A DNA stretch of 64,000 bases, from assembly GCA_026002855.1 (NCBI GenBank), contig BPGD01000001.1:3976001-4040000 (forward strand), written 5' to 3'. The notes under the pieces are model-generated. The model did not search any database and had not been told where the DNA came from. It saw only the letters and a program-made list of their open reading frames with translations. How positions within the stretch are numbered: position 1 is the first letter of the stretch; each line of letters opens with the position of its first letter. The translations under genes and the position numbers were made by a program. This DNA is from Bryobacteraceae bacterium (GTDB lineage: Bacteria > Acidobacteriota > Terriglobia > Bryobacterales > Bryobacteraceae). Shown here piece by piece: positions 25,090-35,702 of the stretch.

Positions 25090-26987
25090 GCCGCCTCCCT
25101 GTCGAGATACCACGCCGAAAGAAGCGTTTCCACCAGGCCCGCCGCCAGCGCCGCCGCCAGAAGCCACAGGGCGAGCGGGCGCGCCGGCGGACTTCCGCCG
25201 CTTCCCTGCCCCGCGGTCGAGGCCGCGCTGGACCACAACTCCAGGGCGTCCCTGGGGGCCGGCGCGAGGTCGGATTCGCGCCGATCCACGTTGACCGCGA
25301 TCATCCGCTCGCGCCCCTGGCCGAGCGACACCCGCCAGAAGCCGGTCTGGTCGAGTTCTACCAACGCCCCGCGAGCGGTTTCGGCAAAGCCGAGCACGCG
25401 CCGCCCGCGCGGGTCGAGCACCTCAAAGGCGCGCGCGCTCACTCCGGCGGTGGGGGCGAAGGTCTGGCCCGCAGCCAGGGACGCGGTGGAATCCTCCCAT
25501 TGGGCAAGCCGCCGCGCCGCCTGCTCCATGAAGGGCACAAAGGCGGGCTGGAGCGGAAAATCGCTGGCCAGGCCATCCAGGGCGAAGGTCAACACAAGCA
25601 CAACGCCGTCGCCGACATTCTGTTCGAGCAGCAGTGGCGTTGAGTCTTCCAAAGCGGCCAGCACGCGCGCCTCGCCCGGCTCGACCGCCAGCACCTGATA
25701 GAAGCGCACGCCCTCCCAAAGGCCCGATTTGCTGAGCAGCGGCGAGGTGGGATCGTGGCGTTGCGCAATGAAGTAGCCTTCGCCGGAGCGTGCCGCGTAG
25801 CGCGTGCCGGTGATTCTCTGGCCCGTGATGGGAACGCGTCCGCGCGCGGCGCTCTCCGGGCCCAGAACGAGAAGCAGGCCCATGCCGCGGCGCACCGCCG
25901 CGGCGACTTCCGCTTCCGGCGGCAGACTGCCAACAGCGATGAGGGCGCGCACCTGCTGCCAGCCGGACTCGCCGGCGAGCGCGAACAGTCCGCCCGCGGC
26001 CGCCTCCAGCGCGTTCCGGATGTAGGTTTCCGCCGTGCGGCTGCCGGTGAAGGCCAGTGGCAGCGGGTCAGTGCGTTCCATGGCGAACAGGAATTCGTCG
26101 TCGGCGGGGAGGGCGTCGGCCGGCTCCAGCCGCACCGAGCCCTGCGAGAAGCCGTAGGGCAGGTCGAAGGAATCAAACTCCACCGTGGCCCGGCCTTCCG
26201 GCGGCACCTGCACGTCGCGGCGTGCCACGTCGCGGCCGCCAATGCGGAGGACGGCAGTGCGGCGGGCCTCGGGCGTGTGGAAGCCGGCGATGACGGCCTG
26301 CACGCGCGCTTCGCGGGCCTGACGGACGCGGGCCGGGGCGCGGACGCTCTCCACCGTCCAGTTGGGCTCGGCCGATTCGGCCACCGGGTGCAGGCGGAGG
26401 GCGATGGAATCGCCCAGGGCGAGCTCGGCGAAGCCGGTCGGCAGCGCGGTGCGCTGAAAATCGCTGATCAGGTGAACTTCCACCGGCTCGCGGCGTTCCT
26501 GCTGCCAGGCGCGGAGGGCGCGGGCCAGCTCGCTGAAGGAGTTGGCCGCCGCGCCGGGAGCCAGACGGTCAAGCGAGCCGCGCTCGATGAGGCGCAGGCG
26601 GGAGTCAAAGGCGGCCAGGCGCGCTTCCGGTGTGAGCAGCTCCGCGGCCAGGCGGCGCGCGCGCTCCATGCGTCCGCAGCAGCCCATGCTGGGCGAGACG
26701 TCGACGACGACGAGCCGCGGCGCGGCCGAAGCGGCCCGCACCGCGCCGGACTGGATGACCGGCTGGGCGAAGGCGAGGACGATCAAGGCGAGCAGCAGGA
26801 GCCGCGCGGCGAGGAGTTTCAGATAGTCCAGCCGGCGGCGGCGGAGCTCGGCCTGACGGCCGGGTTCAAAAAACATGAGCGAGCTGAATTGTTTCGAGTC
26901 CGGCCGGCTGCGGCGGAGCAGGTGCAGGTAGAGGGGCAGGGCGAGCAGCCCGAGTCCGGCCAGAAACCAGGGAGCGAGCAGGCCCAT
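25086..26987 (-). CDS. BatA-like VWA membrane protein
   Basis: The 633-residue protein starts with the BatA/aerotolerance N-terminal segment (PWFLAGLGLLALPLYLHLLRR, then FFEPGRQAELRRRRLDYLKLLAARLLLLALIVLAFAQP). A VWA-like domain has the metal-ion site DVSPSM near residue 96. A long beta-rich part and a C-terminal span follow. It starts immediately after the DUF58 stop with no spacer and overlaps the DUF4175 start. VWA proteins of this kind are partners or clients of MoxR AAA ATPases; the metal-site motif is DxSxS and looks intact. Cell location is the inner membrane with the body probably periplasmic. Confidence 0.85.
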   Translation of the reverse strand: MGLLAPWFLAGLGLLALPLYLHLLRRSRPDSKQFSSLMFFEPGRQAELRRRRLDYLKLLAARLLLLALIVLAFAQPVIQSGAVRAASAAPRLVVVDVSPSMGCCGRMERARRLAAELLTPEARLAAFDSRLRLIERGSLDRLAPGAAANSFSELARALRAWQQERREPVEVHLISDFQRTALPTGFAELALGDSIALRLHPVAESAEPNWTVESVRAPARVRQAREARVQAVIAGFHTPEARRTAVLRIGGRDVARRDVQVPPEGRATVEFDSFDLPYGFSQGSVRLEPADALPADDEFLFAMERTDPLPLAFTGSRTAETYIRNALEAAAGGLFALAGESGWQQVRALIAVGSLPPEAEVAAAVRRGMGLLLVLGPESAARGRVPITGQRITGTRYAARSGEGYFIAQRHDPTSPLLSKSGLWEGVRFYQVLAVEPGEARVLAALEDSTPLLLEQNVGDGVVLVLTFALDGLASDFPLQPAFVPFMEQAARRLAQWEDSTASLAAGQTFAPTAGVSARAFEVLDPRGRRVLGFAETARGALVELDQTGFWRVSLGQGRERMIAVNVDRRESDLAPAPRDALELWSSAASTAGQGSGGSPPARPLALWLLAAALAAGLVETLLSAWYLDREAA

Positions 26988-27874
26988 CTACGGCCTCCCC
27001 TCGCGGACGGCGAGATAGCGCCGCAGGGCCTCGTCGAGCGGCTCCGAGGTGAGCGCTCGATGGTAGTCGAGCCCGGCGCCCTGGGCAAGCGAAGCCAGCT
27101 CTTCGAGGTGGCGGCGGATCTTTTCGCGGTAGGGTCCGGCAGCGTAGGCGGGGCTGACCTCCATCTCCTCGCCGGTTTCCATGTCGATGAGGACGCGGGA
27201 GCTTTCGAGCTCCGGGGCCACTTCCTCGGGGTCGAGCACATGCATCAGCACGACGTCGTTGCCCCGGTGGCGCAGCGGCGCGATGGTCTGGACGATGCTG
27301 CGGGCGGGAGCGAAGAAATCGCTGATGACGAGCACGATTCCGCGCCGCTTCAGGTACTGCTGGAAATGCCAGAAGGGACGGGCATAATCGGTGCGGTGGC
27401 CGGGCTCGGCGCGGTCGATGGCGTGCAGCACCTTGAGCCACTGGCCGTGGCGGGAGCTGGGCTGGACATAGTCGCGCACTTCGTCGTCGAAGGCGATCAG
27501 GCCGACGGCGTCGCGCTGGTGGTGGGCGAGGTAGCCGAGCGAGGCGGCGAGAAACCGCGCATAGTCGATCTTGCGGACGCCGCGGCCGCGGAATCCCATG
27601 GAGGCGCTGCGGTCGAGCAGGATGGTGAGCCGCGTGTTGGTTTCGCCGCGGAAGCGTTTCAGATAGAGGCGTCCGGTGCGGGCGTAGACGTTCCAGTCGA
27701 CGTAGCGGAGGTCGTCGCCGGGCGTGTAGGGGCGGTATTCGGCGAACTCCTGGCTGAAGCCGAAGTCGGGCGAGCGGTGCAGGCCGCTGATGAAGCCCTC
27801 GACCACAGTCTTCGCGGTGAGCTCGAGATTGGCGATGCCGGCGAGGATCTGCGGGTCGAGAAAACGTTGCTGCA

Positions 27875-27875
<1 letters not shown>
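26988..27875 (-). CDS. DUF58 domain protein
   Basis: The 295-residue protein has the DUF58 hallmark GFSQEFAEYRPYTPGDDLRYVDWNVYARTGRLYLKRF split across residues about 38-75. A VWA-like core follows with LLDRSASMGF, whose DxSxS metal site is intact. It is soluble. DUF58 proteins accompany MoxR ATPases in almost all genomes and are probably adaptors or substrates. The start codon overlaps the MoxR stop by one base (TGATG) and the stop abuts the BatA-like start. Length is typical. Confidence 0.9.
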
Positions 27876-28885
<1,010 letters not shown>

Positions 28886-28886
28886 G

Positions 28887-30977
28887 TCAGTCGTTTTTCC
28901 TTTCCTGTCCTTCCCGGGTCAATTCGAGCAGCAGCCGCTGGGCGGGGCGGTAGCCGGGCGCCTCTTCGAGCGCGGTGAGCACGGCCTCGCGGGCTTCGGC
29001 TGTGCGGCCGAGGCGGCTGGAGGCGAGCGCCACCCCATACCACGCCGATGCCGGATCGACGGTGCCGGATGCAAGCACGGCCTGCCATTCTTCGCGGGCG
29101 CCTTCCCAAAGAGAGAGTCTTTCGCGCAGGGAGGCCAGCCGCCGATGGAGGTCTTCATCCTTTACCGGGTAGATCCAGAGCAGGCGCGAGAGGGCGGCCT
29201 CGGCCTCTTTCAGGCGGCCGCCGTCCTCGAAAAGCTTCGCAAGCTTCTTGATCGAGTCCGGGTTGCGGCCGCCCTGACGCACATAGCGTGAAAGAGCGTC
29301 TTCGGCGCAGGCGGCGTCGCCCGTGGCGATGCAGATTTCGGCGAGAGCCTCGTAGGCGTTGCCCGGGTCCACGTATTCGGGAAATGCGGCGATGACGGAT
29401 TCGGCCAGGCGCCGCGCTTCCGGCCAGCGCCCGGCGCGTCGGGCCTCGTGAAGGAGCTTCATCTCGCTGGTCCAGCGGTCAAAATTCTCGATGGGCGTGC
29501 GGTGCTGCTGTTTCAGCCAGGCGAGAAATTGTGTATCGAATTCCTTCGTGGAGACGCCCAGAACAGACGGGAAAACCTCACTTGAAGGGACGGGTTTTGA
29601 AAATGCGCGCATCATGGCGAGCACTTTTTCCCAGCCCCATTTCTGCTGGATATAGTCGATGATGCGGCCCGCCTGGAAATAACTGAGGGTGACCTGGCCG
29701 GGCGAGCGGGGCCGCTGGAAACCGCGGTCGAGGCGGTCGACGGGAAGCAGCTCGTCCTTGCGGATGGCGGCGATGATGTCCGGCGTGAGTCGGTCGCCCC
29801 ATTCGGGGTTGGCGGCCGTCTCCTCGTGCACGGAGACGCCTTCGGTAAACCATCGCGGGACGCGGTGCCGGGTGGCGGTGATGACGTAGACGTGGCTGAG
29901 CTCATGCCACAGCGTGCTGGCCCAGTGGAAGGCGCCCGGCGGGCGGGCCGAGGGGCTGTCCATGGCCAGGCTGAGGCCGAAGGTGACGCCGAGCGCGCCC
30001 AGGCCGGGAACGCCAAGGGTGCGCACCTCGAAGTCGGCGTGATTGTTGTAGACCTCGACAAGGACCGGCCCCGGAAGCTGGAAGCCGTACTTGCGGCTGA
30101 ACGTGTCCAGCGCGCGTTCGAGCTCGCGCTCGAAATAGGGCGCCAGCAGCCTCGACTCGCTGCGGTGGAAGCGGAGGACGTAGCGCGGACGGCGGACGGC
30201 ATCGAACTTTTCGAGCGTGTCGAGCAGTTTGAGCGAGTTCGCCGTGGGGGCGCTGCGGTAGCCGGCCTCATAAGCCGTTTCCAGTTGATGGCGGGCCTCG
30301 GCGGCGCGGCCGACGCGCATCAAATTGATGCCCAATTCGCTGCGTGCAGCGTGAAATTCCGGGTCGATTTCAATCGCTTTTTGGTAATAATTGATGCCTT
30401 CTTCGTACCGCCTGCTGAGTACGAGATGCCTCGCGATGCGGGCATAGCCGGGCGCGTAGCGGCCCATGGCGGCCAGCTCGGCCGCAGGGTCGCGGTCCTG
30501 CAGCAGGTCGATGGCGGCGAGGACCGCGCTGGCGCCCGGCCGGGCGCCGAGTTTCCGCGCCTCGGCGGCAGCGCTTTCCAGGTCGCCGTCCTCGAGCAGC
30601 ACATTGGCCAGCAGCTCGCGGGCCTCGGCCAGTTGCGGATCCTTTTCAAGCGCCTTGCGGCACAGTTCGGCGGCTTTCGGGTCCATCCGCTCGGCGGCCA
30701 CTTTCGCCAATCCGAGCAGAGCGGGCGGAAAATCTTTTTCGATTTCCAGTGCTTCATTGAATAAATCGACCGCCTCGCCGGGGTTGAAACGCTCGAGCAG
30801 AAGCAGGCCCCAGCGAACCCGGAGCATGGGGTTTTTCGGATCGCTTTTCACCGCCGCGCGGAAGGCGGCGTTGGCGTCCTCCCACCGCCGCTGTTTCCAG
30901 TACATTTCGGCCAGATCGGCGGCCGACTGCGCAAAGGCAACCGCCGCCACGGCCAGGGGAAGAACGATGCTCTTCAT
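28887..30977 (-). CDS. TPR protein with gluzincin (peptidase MA-like) domain
   Basis: The 696-residue protein has a signal peptide (MKSIVLPLAVAAVAFAQ) and TPR repeats to about residue 260. A metallopeptidase-like domain follows with LWHELSHVYVIT (HExxH) near residue 358 and a downstream WFTEGVSVHEE that supplies the third zinc ligand, the gluzincin pattern of peptidase MA-like domains. More TPRs follow to the end. It would be periplasmic. It overlaps the caspase-like gene by 4 nt and precedes moxR by 1 nt, so it belongs to the same transcript. Whether it cleaves proteins or only binds is open, but all catalytic residues are present. Confidence 0.85.
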   Translation of the reverse strand: MKSIVLPLAVAAVAFAQSAADLAEMYWKQRRWEDANAAFRAAVKSDPKNPMLRVRWGLLLLERFNPGEAVDLFNEALEIEKDFPPALLGLAKVAAERMDPKAAELCRKALEKDPQLAEARELLANVLLEDGDLESAAAEARKLGARPGASAVLAAIDLLQDRDPAAELAAMGRYAPGYARIARHLVLSRRYEEGINYYQKAIEIDPEFHAARSELGINLMRVGRAAEARHQLETAYEAGYRSAPTANSLKLLDTLEKFDAVRRPRYVLRFHRSESRLLAPYFERELERALDTFSRKYGFQLPGPVLVEVYNNHADFEVRTLGVPGLGALGVTFGLSLAMDSPSARPPGAFHWASTLWHELSHVYVITATRHRVPRWFTEGVSVHEETAANPEWGDRLTPDIIAAIRKDELLPVDRLDRGFQRPRSPGQVTLSYFQAGRIIDYIQQKWGWEKVLAMMRAFSKPVPSSEVFPSVLGVSTKEFDTQFLAWLKQQHRTPIENFDRWTSEMKLLHEARRAGRWPEARRLAESVIAAFPEYVDPGNAYEALAEICIATGDAACAEDALSRYVRQGGRNPDSIKKLAKLFEDGGRLKEAEAALSRLLWIYPVKDEDLHRRLASLRERLSLWEGAREEWQAVLASGTVDPASAWYGVALASSRLGRTAEAREAVLTALEEAPGYRPAQRLLLELTREGQERKND

Positions 30978-31822
30978 CGCTCGATCTCCTCCTGGAGGTT
31001 GGCCAGCGCCACCAGCAGCGCCTGGAGCCGCTTGCGGTAGTCTTCCGGCGGCAGGGCGGCCTTTTCGCGCTTCAGTTTTTCGATTTCGATTTCGAGTTTT
31101 TCGCGCTGCGCGAGCAGGACGCGTTTCTGCGGACTGGCGAGCGCCGCCTGCGCGGCGCCGAAGCGGGCGAGCGTGGCGCGGGCCACGCCGCCAGGGTCCT
31201 CCATGGCCGCGTGTTCGGTGGCGAGGCGCTTCTGCATTTCGAAAAATGCGGCTGTTTTCTGGGCCGCATAGCGGAACGCTTCGAGCGCGCTGACGGCTTC
31301 ATTTTTGTCGGAATCGGCCGCCGGGTCGCGCAGGGATTCCACCCAATAACGCGGGAAAACGACGGCGTTTTTCTCGTTGCCAGAGCGCGTGGCGGAGAAG
31401 ACGGCGCGACGCGGGCCGGACAGCAGCTTCAACGCGGCGCCGCCGGCACTGGTGGCGAGGACGACGACCTGGCGGCAGGCGAGCGGGTCGAGCCACCCTC
31501 GAAGGTCCTCGCCGGTGACGTCGGGGCCGGGGACATTGAAGCGGTACTGCTCGCCGTCCCACGTCCCGTGGCCGATGAGCACGAGCGTGCAGGTGTCCTC
31601 CTGCCCCAGCCCTGCGCCCAGCCGGGCGATGCCATCTTTCAATGCTGCCCGGCTCACCTGCGGACCGGTGAGCGCTTCGCCGCCGGCGAGTTTGGCCGCC
31701 TCGCGCGCCAGGGTCTGGAAACGCTGCTCGTACTCCGCCTCGCCGCCGAGGCCGGCGACAACAAGCATGCGCTCGGCCGCGAGGACATGCAGGCAGAGCG
31801 GGAGGAGCCAGACGAATTTCAT
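30974..31822 (-). CDS. Secreted caspase/C13-like protein lacking the catalytic Cys
   Basis: The 282-residue protein has a signal peptide (MKFVWLLPLCLHVLA). A caspase/C13-like alpha-beta core includes LVLIGHGTWDG, matching the strand-loop with the catalytic His, and VVVLATSAGGAAL, matching the strand where the Cys should sit; here the residues are Thr-Ser. A block VFSATRSGNEKN follows, then an alpha-helical charged tail (EKLEIEIEKLKREKAAL). It would be periplasmic and probably non-proteolytic or serine-based. The start at 31822 overlaps the upstream stop as ATGA; the extra 27 codons upstream are out of context. It sits between the VWA/amidotransferase-like protein and the TPR-gluzincin. Confidence 0.65.
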   Translation of the reverse strand: MKFVWLLPLCLHVLAAERMLVVAGLGGEAEYEQRFQTLAREAAKLAGGEALTGPQVSRAALKDGIARLGAGLGQEDTCTLVLIGHGTWDGEQYRFNVPGPDVTGEDLRGWLDPLACRQVVVLATSAGGAALKLLSGPRRAVFSATRSGNEKNAVVFPRYWVESLRDPAADSDKNEAVSALEAFRYAAQKTAAFFEMQKRLATEHAAMEDPGGVARATLARFGAAQAALASPQKRVLLAQREKLEIEIEKLKREKAALPPEDYRKRLQALLVALANLQEEIER

Positions 31823-34047
31823 ATGGCGCCCCACCTCCGCCGCACGATCCATTCGGCAGCTTTCAGTCCGGCCAGGAGGAGGAACGCCGCGGGCGCGTTC
31901 CACACGGGGCGTGTCTCGCGCACGGTGATGCCGGCCTCCGAGAGTTCGATCTCTTTTGCGAGGCCGTGCGCATCGGCAGGGCTCCAGTAGCGCCCGCCGG
32001 TCTGCGCGGCGAGCCGTTCGAGCAGTTCGCGGTTCTGCTCGGTGCGGAATGATTCGGCCGCTCCGTCCACGCGGCGGAAGGTGACCGTGTCGCGGCCGAG
32101 TTCGTCCATGCCCTCGCGCGCGACGGCCTCCGCCAGATAGGCGCCAGGCCGCGGGGCGCTCCAGCGGGCCTCGTAGACGCCGGACTCGCCGCGCGCCGGA
32201 GCGAGTTCGAGAGTTTCGGAAACGCCGCCCGGGCCGAGCACGTGCGCAGTGACGACGGCGCCGGCGGCGGGCAGGTAGTTCCGGTCGCGGACTTCGGCGC
32301 GCAACAGGACCTCTTCGCCGCCCTCGTAAGTCTGTCGCGAGGTGAGCAAAGTGACGCGTTCCTCGACCGAGCCGGCCACCCAGCGAAGCAGTTGGCGCCA
32401 GAAGATTTCATGGCTCTGGTCGCGCGCGTCCTGCGCCATCTGCCAGCGCCAGGTGCCGCCGGTGGCCAGCAGGGCCACGCGGCCGCGGCCGTAGTTCTGG
32501 GTGACGAGCAGTGGATGGCGCGCGCGGACGCCGGGAATTGCTTCCACCAGGACGGTGGCGCCGGGCTTCGGCGTGCCGGTCTCCTGGTAGTCGGCCAAGT
32601 GAGGCAGCGCCTTCCAGCGGGCGGCGTTTTTCTCCGGATCTTCTTCGATGCGCGTGATGAGGCTTTCCAGGCCGGCACGGGTCAACTCGACGGTGGCCGG
32701 TTCGCGGTGGAAGGTGTTTTTGCGGTCGGGCAGCGACACGGGGAGGATCTCGGCCAGAGGGGAGCGAGGCCAGCCGCCATTGCTGAGCGCGGCCCGGCCG
32801 CCGAGGAAAAGGATGCCGCCGCCGCGGCGATCGACGAATTCGCGGATCAGCGCCTGCTGGGCGGGGGTGAAGTAGCCGGCCTCGACGTTGCCGAGGATCA
32901 GGGCCTGGTAGGCGAACAGTTCGTCAACAGCGGCTGGAAATCCGCGCTCAAGCTCTTTGGGATTGCGAATGCCCTGACGGTAGAACTTGTTTTCCGTGGT
33001 GCGGACGATGCTCGCGAGCTCGAGCTGCGGGTCATCTTCGACGGCGCGGCGGATGAACTTCATCTCCCAGCGCGGCTCGCCTTCGAAATACAGCAGGCGC
33101 GGCTTGCGGTCGCGGACGTCGACGAGGCGTTCCAGCGAGTTGTTGCGCGTGTTGGACTCGCCTTCCAGGGGCGCGATGGAGATTTCGAGCATTCGGACGC
33201 CTGCGGAGCCGGAGTTGAAGGAGAGCGTTTCCCGCCACGTCTGGCCGTCGGAGCGGAGGCGCAGGTCCTTCTGTGCGAGCACGCGGCCGCCGTCCTTCAC
33301 CGTGAGGCGGGCGGTGCGGCCGCCGAAGCCGGCCGAGCGGAGCGTGACCGTTGCGGCGAGGCGCGAGTCTGGCAGGACGCGCGCGGGCAGATCGGCATCG
33401 AGAAGTTCGATGTCGTCCCGCATCGTCTCGGACCCGAAGCCGACGGCATGCACGGGAATGCGGGCGCGGCGAAGCGCCTGGAGGGTGTCCGGGCCAAGCT
33501 GGCCGCCGTTGTCGGCGCCGTCGGTGAGCAGGACGATGGCACCGACGGGGACGAGCGTGCTTTCGGCAGCGATCTGACGCAGCGCCGCGCCGAGGTCCGT
33601 GCGCGGGGCGGCAGGTTGCGGCGGGAGCGCGTCGATGCGGGCCGGAGCGTCGCCGGCCTGGTAGAGGCGCACCGGGAATCGCTTCTTGAGGTCGTTCATC
33701 AGGCCGCCTTCGACGAGCTGGCGCGCCTGGACGTAGCGGTTTTCGAGCGCCATGCTCTGCGAGGTGTCGACGACGACGGCGACGACATTCTGCTGCGGCT
33801 TCAGCACGGTGACCGAAAGCGCCGGCTGCCAGAGGAGAATGAGCAGGAGGGCGAGCACGCTCCATTCCAGCGCGCCGAGCACGAGCAGGCGGGGGCGCGG
33901 CAGCCGCCGGCGCCAGAGCAGCGCGGCCAGGGTGGCCGCCACCAGCACCAGCAGCGCGACCAGCCAGGCCGCGGGCCATCCGCTCGAGAATACGAATGCG
34001 GCTTTGCGGTAGACCGAGAGCGGATAGTTGAAGAGCAGCTCGAACAT
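31819..34047 (-). CDS. VWA membrane protein with glutamine-amidotransferase-like domain
   Basis: The 742-residue protein has N-terminal spans at about 25-45 and 58-75. A VWA domain carries VVVDTSQSMALENRY (DxSxS metal site) and VLLTDGADNGG. A beta-rich linker follows, then a class-I-amidotransferase-like flavodoxin fold (PRLLYFEGEPRWEMKFIRR, YQALILGNVEAGYF, LLVTQNYGRGRVALLATGG), and a last span near the C-terminus. This is the architecture of the BatA-related putative glutamine amidotransferases seen beside MoxR; the amidotransferase Cys is not evident. It starts 7 bp after DUF4159. It is likely an inner-membrane sensor or scaffold. Confidence 0.85.
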   Translation of the reverse strand: MFELLFNYPLSVYRKAAFVFSSGWPAAWLVALLVLVAATLAALLWRRRLPRPRLLVLGALEWSVLALLLILLWQPALSVTVLKPQQNVVAVVVDTSQSMALENRYVQARQLVEGGLMNDLKKRFPVRLYQAGDAPARIDALPPQPAAPRTDLGAALRQIAAESTLVPVGAIVLLTDGADNGGQLGPDTLQALRRARIPVHAVGFGSETMRDDIELLDADLPARVLPDSRLAATVTLRSAGFGGRTARLTVKDGGRVLAQKDLRLRSDGQTWRETLSFNSGSAGVRMLEISIAPLEGESNTRNNSLERLVDVRDRKPRLLYFEGEPRWEMKFIRRAVEDDPQLELASIVRTTENKFYRQGIRNPKELERGFPAAVDELFAYQALILGNVEAGYFTPAQQALIREFVDRRGGGILFLGGRAALSNGGWPRSPLAEILPVSLPDRKNTFHREPATVELTRAGLESLITRIEEDPEKNAARWKALPHLADYQETGTPKPGATVLVEAIPGVRARHPLLVTQNYGRGRVALLATGGTWRWQMAQDARDQSHEIFWRQLLRWVAGSVEERVTLLTSRQTYEGGEEVLLRAEVRDRNYLPAAGAVVTAHVLGPGGVSETLELAPARGESGVYEARWSAPRPGAYLAEAVAREGMDELGRDTVTFRRVDGAAESFRTEQNRELLERLAAQTGGRYWSPADAHGLAKEIELSEAGITVRETRPVWNAPAAFLLLAGLKAAEWIVRRRWGAI

Positions 34048-34054
34048 TCCGGCC

Positions 34055-34864
34055 TTAATGGGTCATCGCGTAGATGATGTAGTTGATGCCGGTGCGGTAG
34101 GCCTGGGAGGCGTATTTTTCGGGGTAGTGCGGGTTGTCGGCCCACTCCCAGGCATCGCCCTGATCCATGTTGAAGCAGATGGCGATGGCGATGCGGCCTT
34201 TGGCATCGCGCCAGGCGCGCCACTTGGGTTCGATGCCGTCGTATTCGTAGGTCTTGGTAAAGGGATAGTTGACGATGCCGGGAACCTGGACGCGGTCGTC
34301 GAGGTCATAGAGGACGTGGAAGATTGGGTCGTTGTTTTCGATGTCGACAATGGGGCGGTCGGCGAAGGCCTTGTTGAGGCTGGCGGTGAAGATCTCCCAC
34401 TCGAAGGTGCCGTGGAAGTCGTCGGTCATGAGGAATCCGCCGCGGTCGATGAATTCGCGGAGTTTGCGGGCCTGGGCTTCGGGCAGATCCCAGTGGCCCG
34501 GCTCGACGACGTAGACGAAGGGGTAGTCGAAGATGTCGTCGCTGATGAGATCGACGACGCGCTCCATCGGGTTGGCTTGGATGCGGGTGAGGCGGCGCAC
34601 GCCCTGGAGGAACTGGCGGTCGGCTTTGGGGTAATCGACGGTCCAGGCGCCGCGCATCGCCCAGATGCCGGTGGCGCGGACGTTGGGGTAACGGAGGCGG
34701 GCGAAATAGAATTCCGTTTTTTCCTGGGCGCTGGCGGGGATGGAGTCGTCGTCAGAGTCGGGAAACAGACGGCGGATGCTCTGATAGCCGCGTTGGAACG
34801 CACCGAGCGAACCCGCCAGCATCAGCGCAGCCAGCAACACGGGCAGTTGCCTGCGCATGCTCAT
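34055..34864 (-). CDS. DUF4159 domain exported protein, first gene of the MoxR operon
   Basis: The 269-residue protein has a signal peptide (residues about 6-22) and a DUF4159 domain: FYFARLRYPNVR, FVYVVEPGHWDLPEAQARKLREFIDRGGFLM, then DDFHGTFEWE, DIENNDPIFHVLYDLDD and GRIAIAICFNMDQGDAWEWAD. DUF4159 is flavodoxin-like and common in MoxR/VWA clusters. Start at 34864 is supported by GAGGGG 7 nt upstream; an ATG at 34891 overlaps a -10-like TATGCT (34887-34892 on the opposite strand) and is less likely. That hexamer is the best promoter candidate for the eight-gene operon that follows. Confidence 0.8.
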   Translation of the reverse strand: MSMRRQLPVLLAALMLAGSLGAFQRGYQSIRRLFPDSDDDSIPASAQEKTEFYFARLRYPNVRATGIWAMRGAWTVDYPKADRQFLQGVRRLTRIQANPMERVVDLISDDIFDYPFVYVVEPGHWDLPEAQARKLREFIDRGGFLMTDDFHGTFEWEIFTASLNKAFADRPIVDIENNDPIFHVLYDLDDRVQVPGIVNYPFTKTYEYDGIEPKWRAWRDAKGRIAIAICFNMDQGDAWEWADNPHYPEKYASQAYRTGINYIIYAMTH

Positions 34865-35195
34865 TCTGATGCCCCTCGTGGGCTTTAGCATAGCAGACGC
34901 GTTGGTGGAGGCAAGCGTTACCGAGACTGGCGCCTTTGGCCAGATGCCCGCTTGGCTGGTGTTCGCCGCGGCGTTTGCGCAACGTTATGGGCCGCAGTCG
35001 TGGGGCGCGCGTCTCTGGGCCGCGGATGAGGCTTCCACGCCGCGGATGAGGCGAGCCCGCCGGGACGAGCGGAATGAGCGGCCGTCTCGCAGCGGCGTAT
35101 CGGCGGGCCTCTGCGGCGGGCGCGTTCTCGCAGCGCCTTGCGCTGCGTCACTTGCGGCTCAAAAGTTCGAAGAGCGGCTCCGGCCGCGCGGGTCC
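34865..35195. other. Intergenic spacer with dispersed repeat copy 2
   Basis: There is no gene here. The operon promoter candidate sits at the left end. Bases 35132-35180 are the repeat that matches 1886-1937, with the core variant GCGGCTCAAAA at 35154-35164. It reaches almost to the stop codon of the next minus-strand gene. Confidence 0.5.
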
Positions 35196-35702
35196 TCAGA
35201 AGGGCAGATCGTCTTCGGTGCCCGCAGACCACGAATTCTGGCCGGAGGAGAGGCGGCCGGGCTCGGCGGGATCAACGAGTCCGAGGAAGTAGATCTCGGT
35301 CCATCGCCGTTGCGGGTTCGTGCGTTTGAAGATGCGGACGTTGCGCTCCAGCATCTCTGCGGTGCGGGCCGGAAGCTCGCTCAGCCGCTCGAGATGCAGG
35401 TCGAGCCGCTCGAGATCGCGCTTGAGAAAACCCAGCGTCTTCGAGGTAATGACGCGCACCTTGGTGACGGCCCTGCCCTCGCACTGCGGGCCGCGGATGC
35501 GCAACCGCCAGAGGATCATTGGATTGCCGGTGGTGGCGGTACGCGTCAGGTGGACGTCTTCAATGTCGGCCTCGTACAGGCCGTCAGGGATTTCATCGGC
35601 TGGAGCGTCCTGGGGCGAGAAGGGCGTGCTCGCCTGGGCGTATTCTTCGTCGTAAATGCTGAGGTCGATGCCGGGGTCGGTGTCGGAATATTGGCTGTTC
35701 AT
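35196..35702 (-). CDS. SSB-tailed protein, possibly phage-type DUF669-like ssDNA-binding
   Basis: The 168-residue protein has an acidic N-terminus (IDLSIYDEEYAQ) and a central beta-rich domain with GLYEADIEDVHLT, NPMILWRLRIRGP and KVRVITSKTLGFLKRDLERL. The last residues, DDLPF, copy the acidic C-terminal tip of bacterial SSB (usually DDDIPF) that recruits repair and replication proteins. A phage-type DUF669 or other OB-fold ssDNA-binding protein fits length and tail, but I do not see a decisive domain motif. It is not the housekeeping ssb. No phage genes surround it. Confidence 0.55.
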   Translation of the reverse strand: MNSQYSDTDPGIDLSIYDEEYAQASTPFSPQDAPADEIPDGLYEADIEDVHLTRTATTGNPMILWRLRIRGPQCEGRAVTKVRVITSKTLGFLKRDLERLDLHLERLSELPARTAEMLERNVRIFKRTNPQRRWTEIYFLGLVDPAEPGRLSSGQNSWSAGTEDDLPF

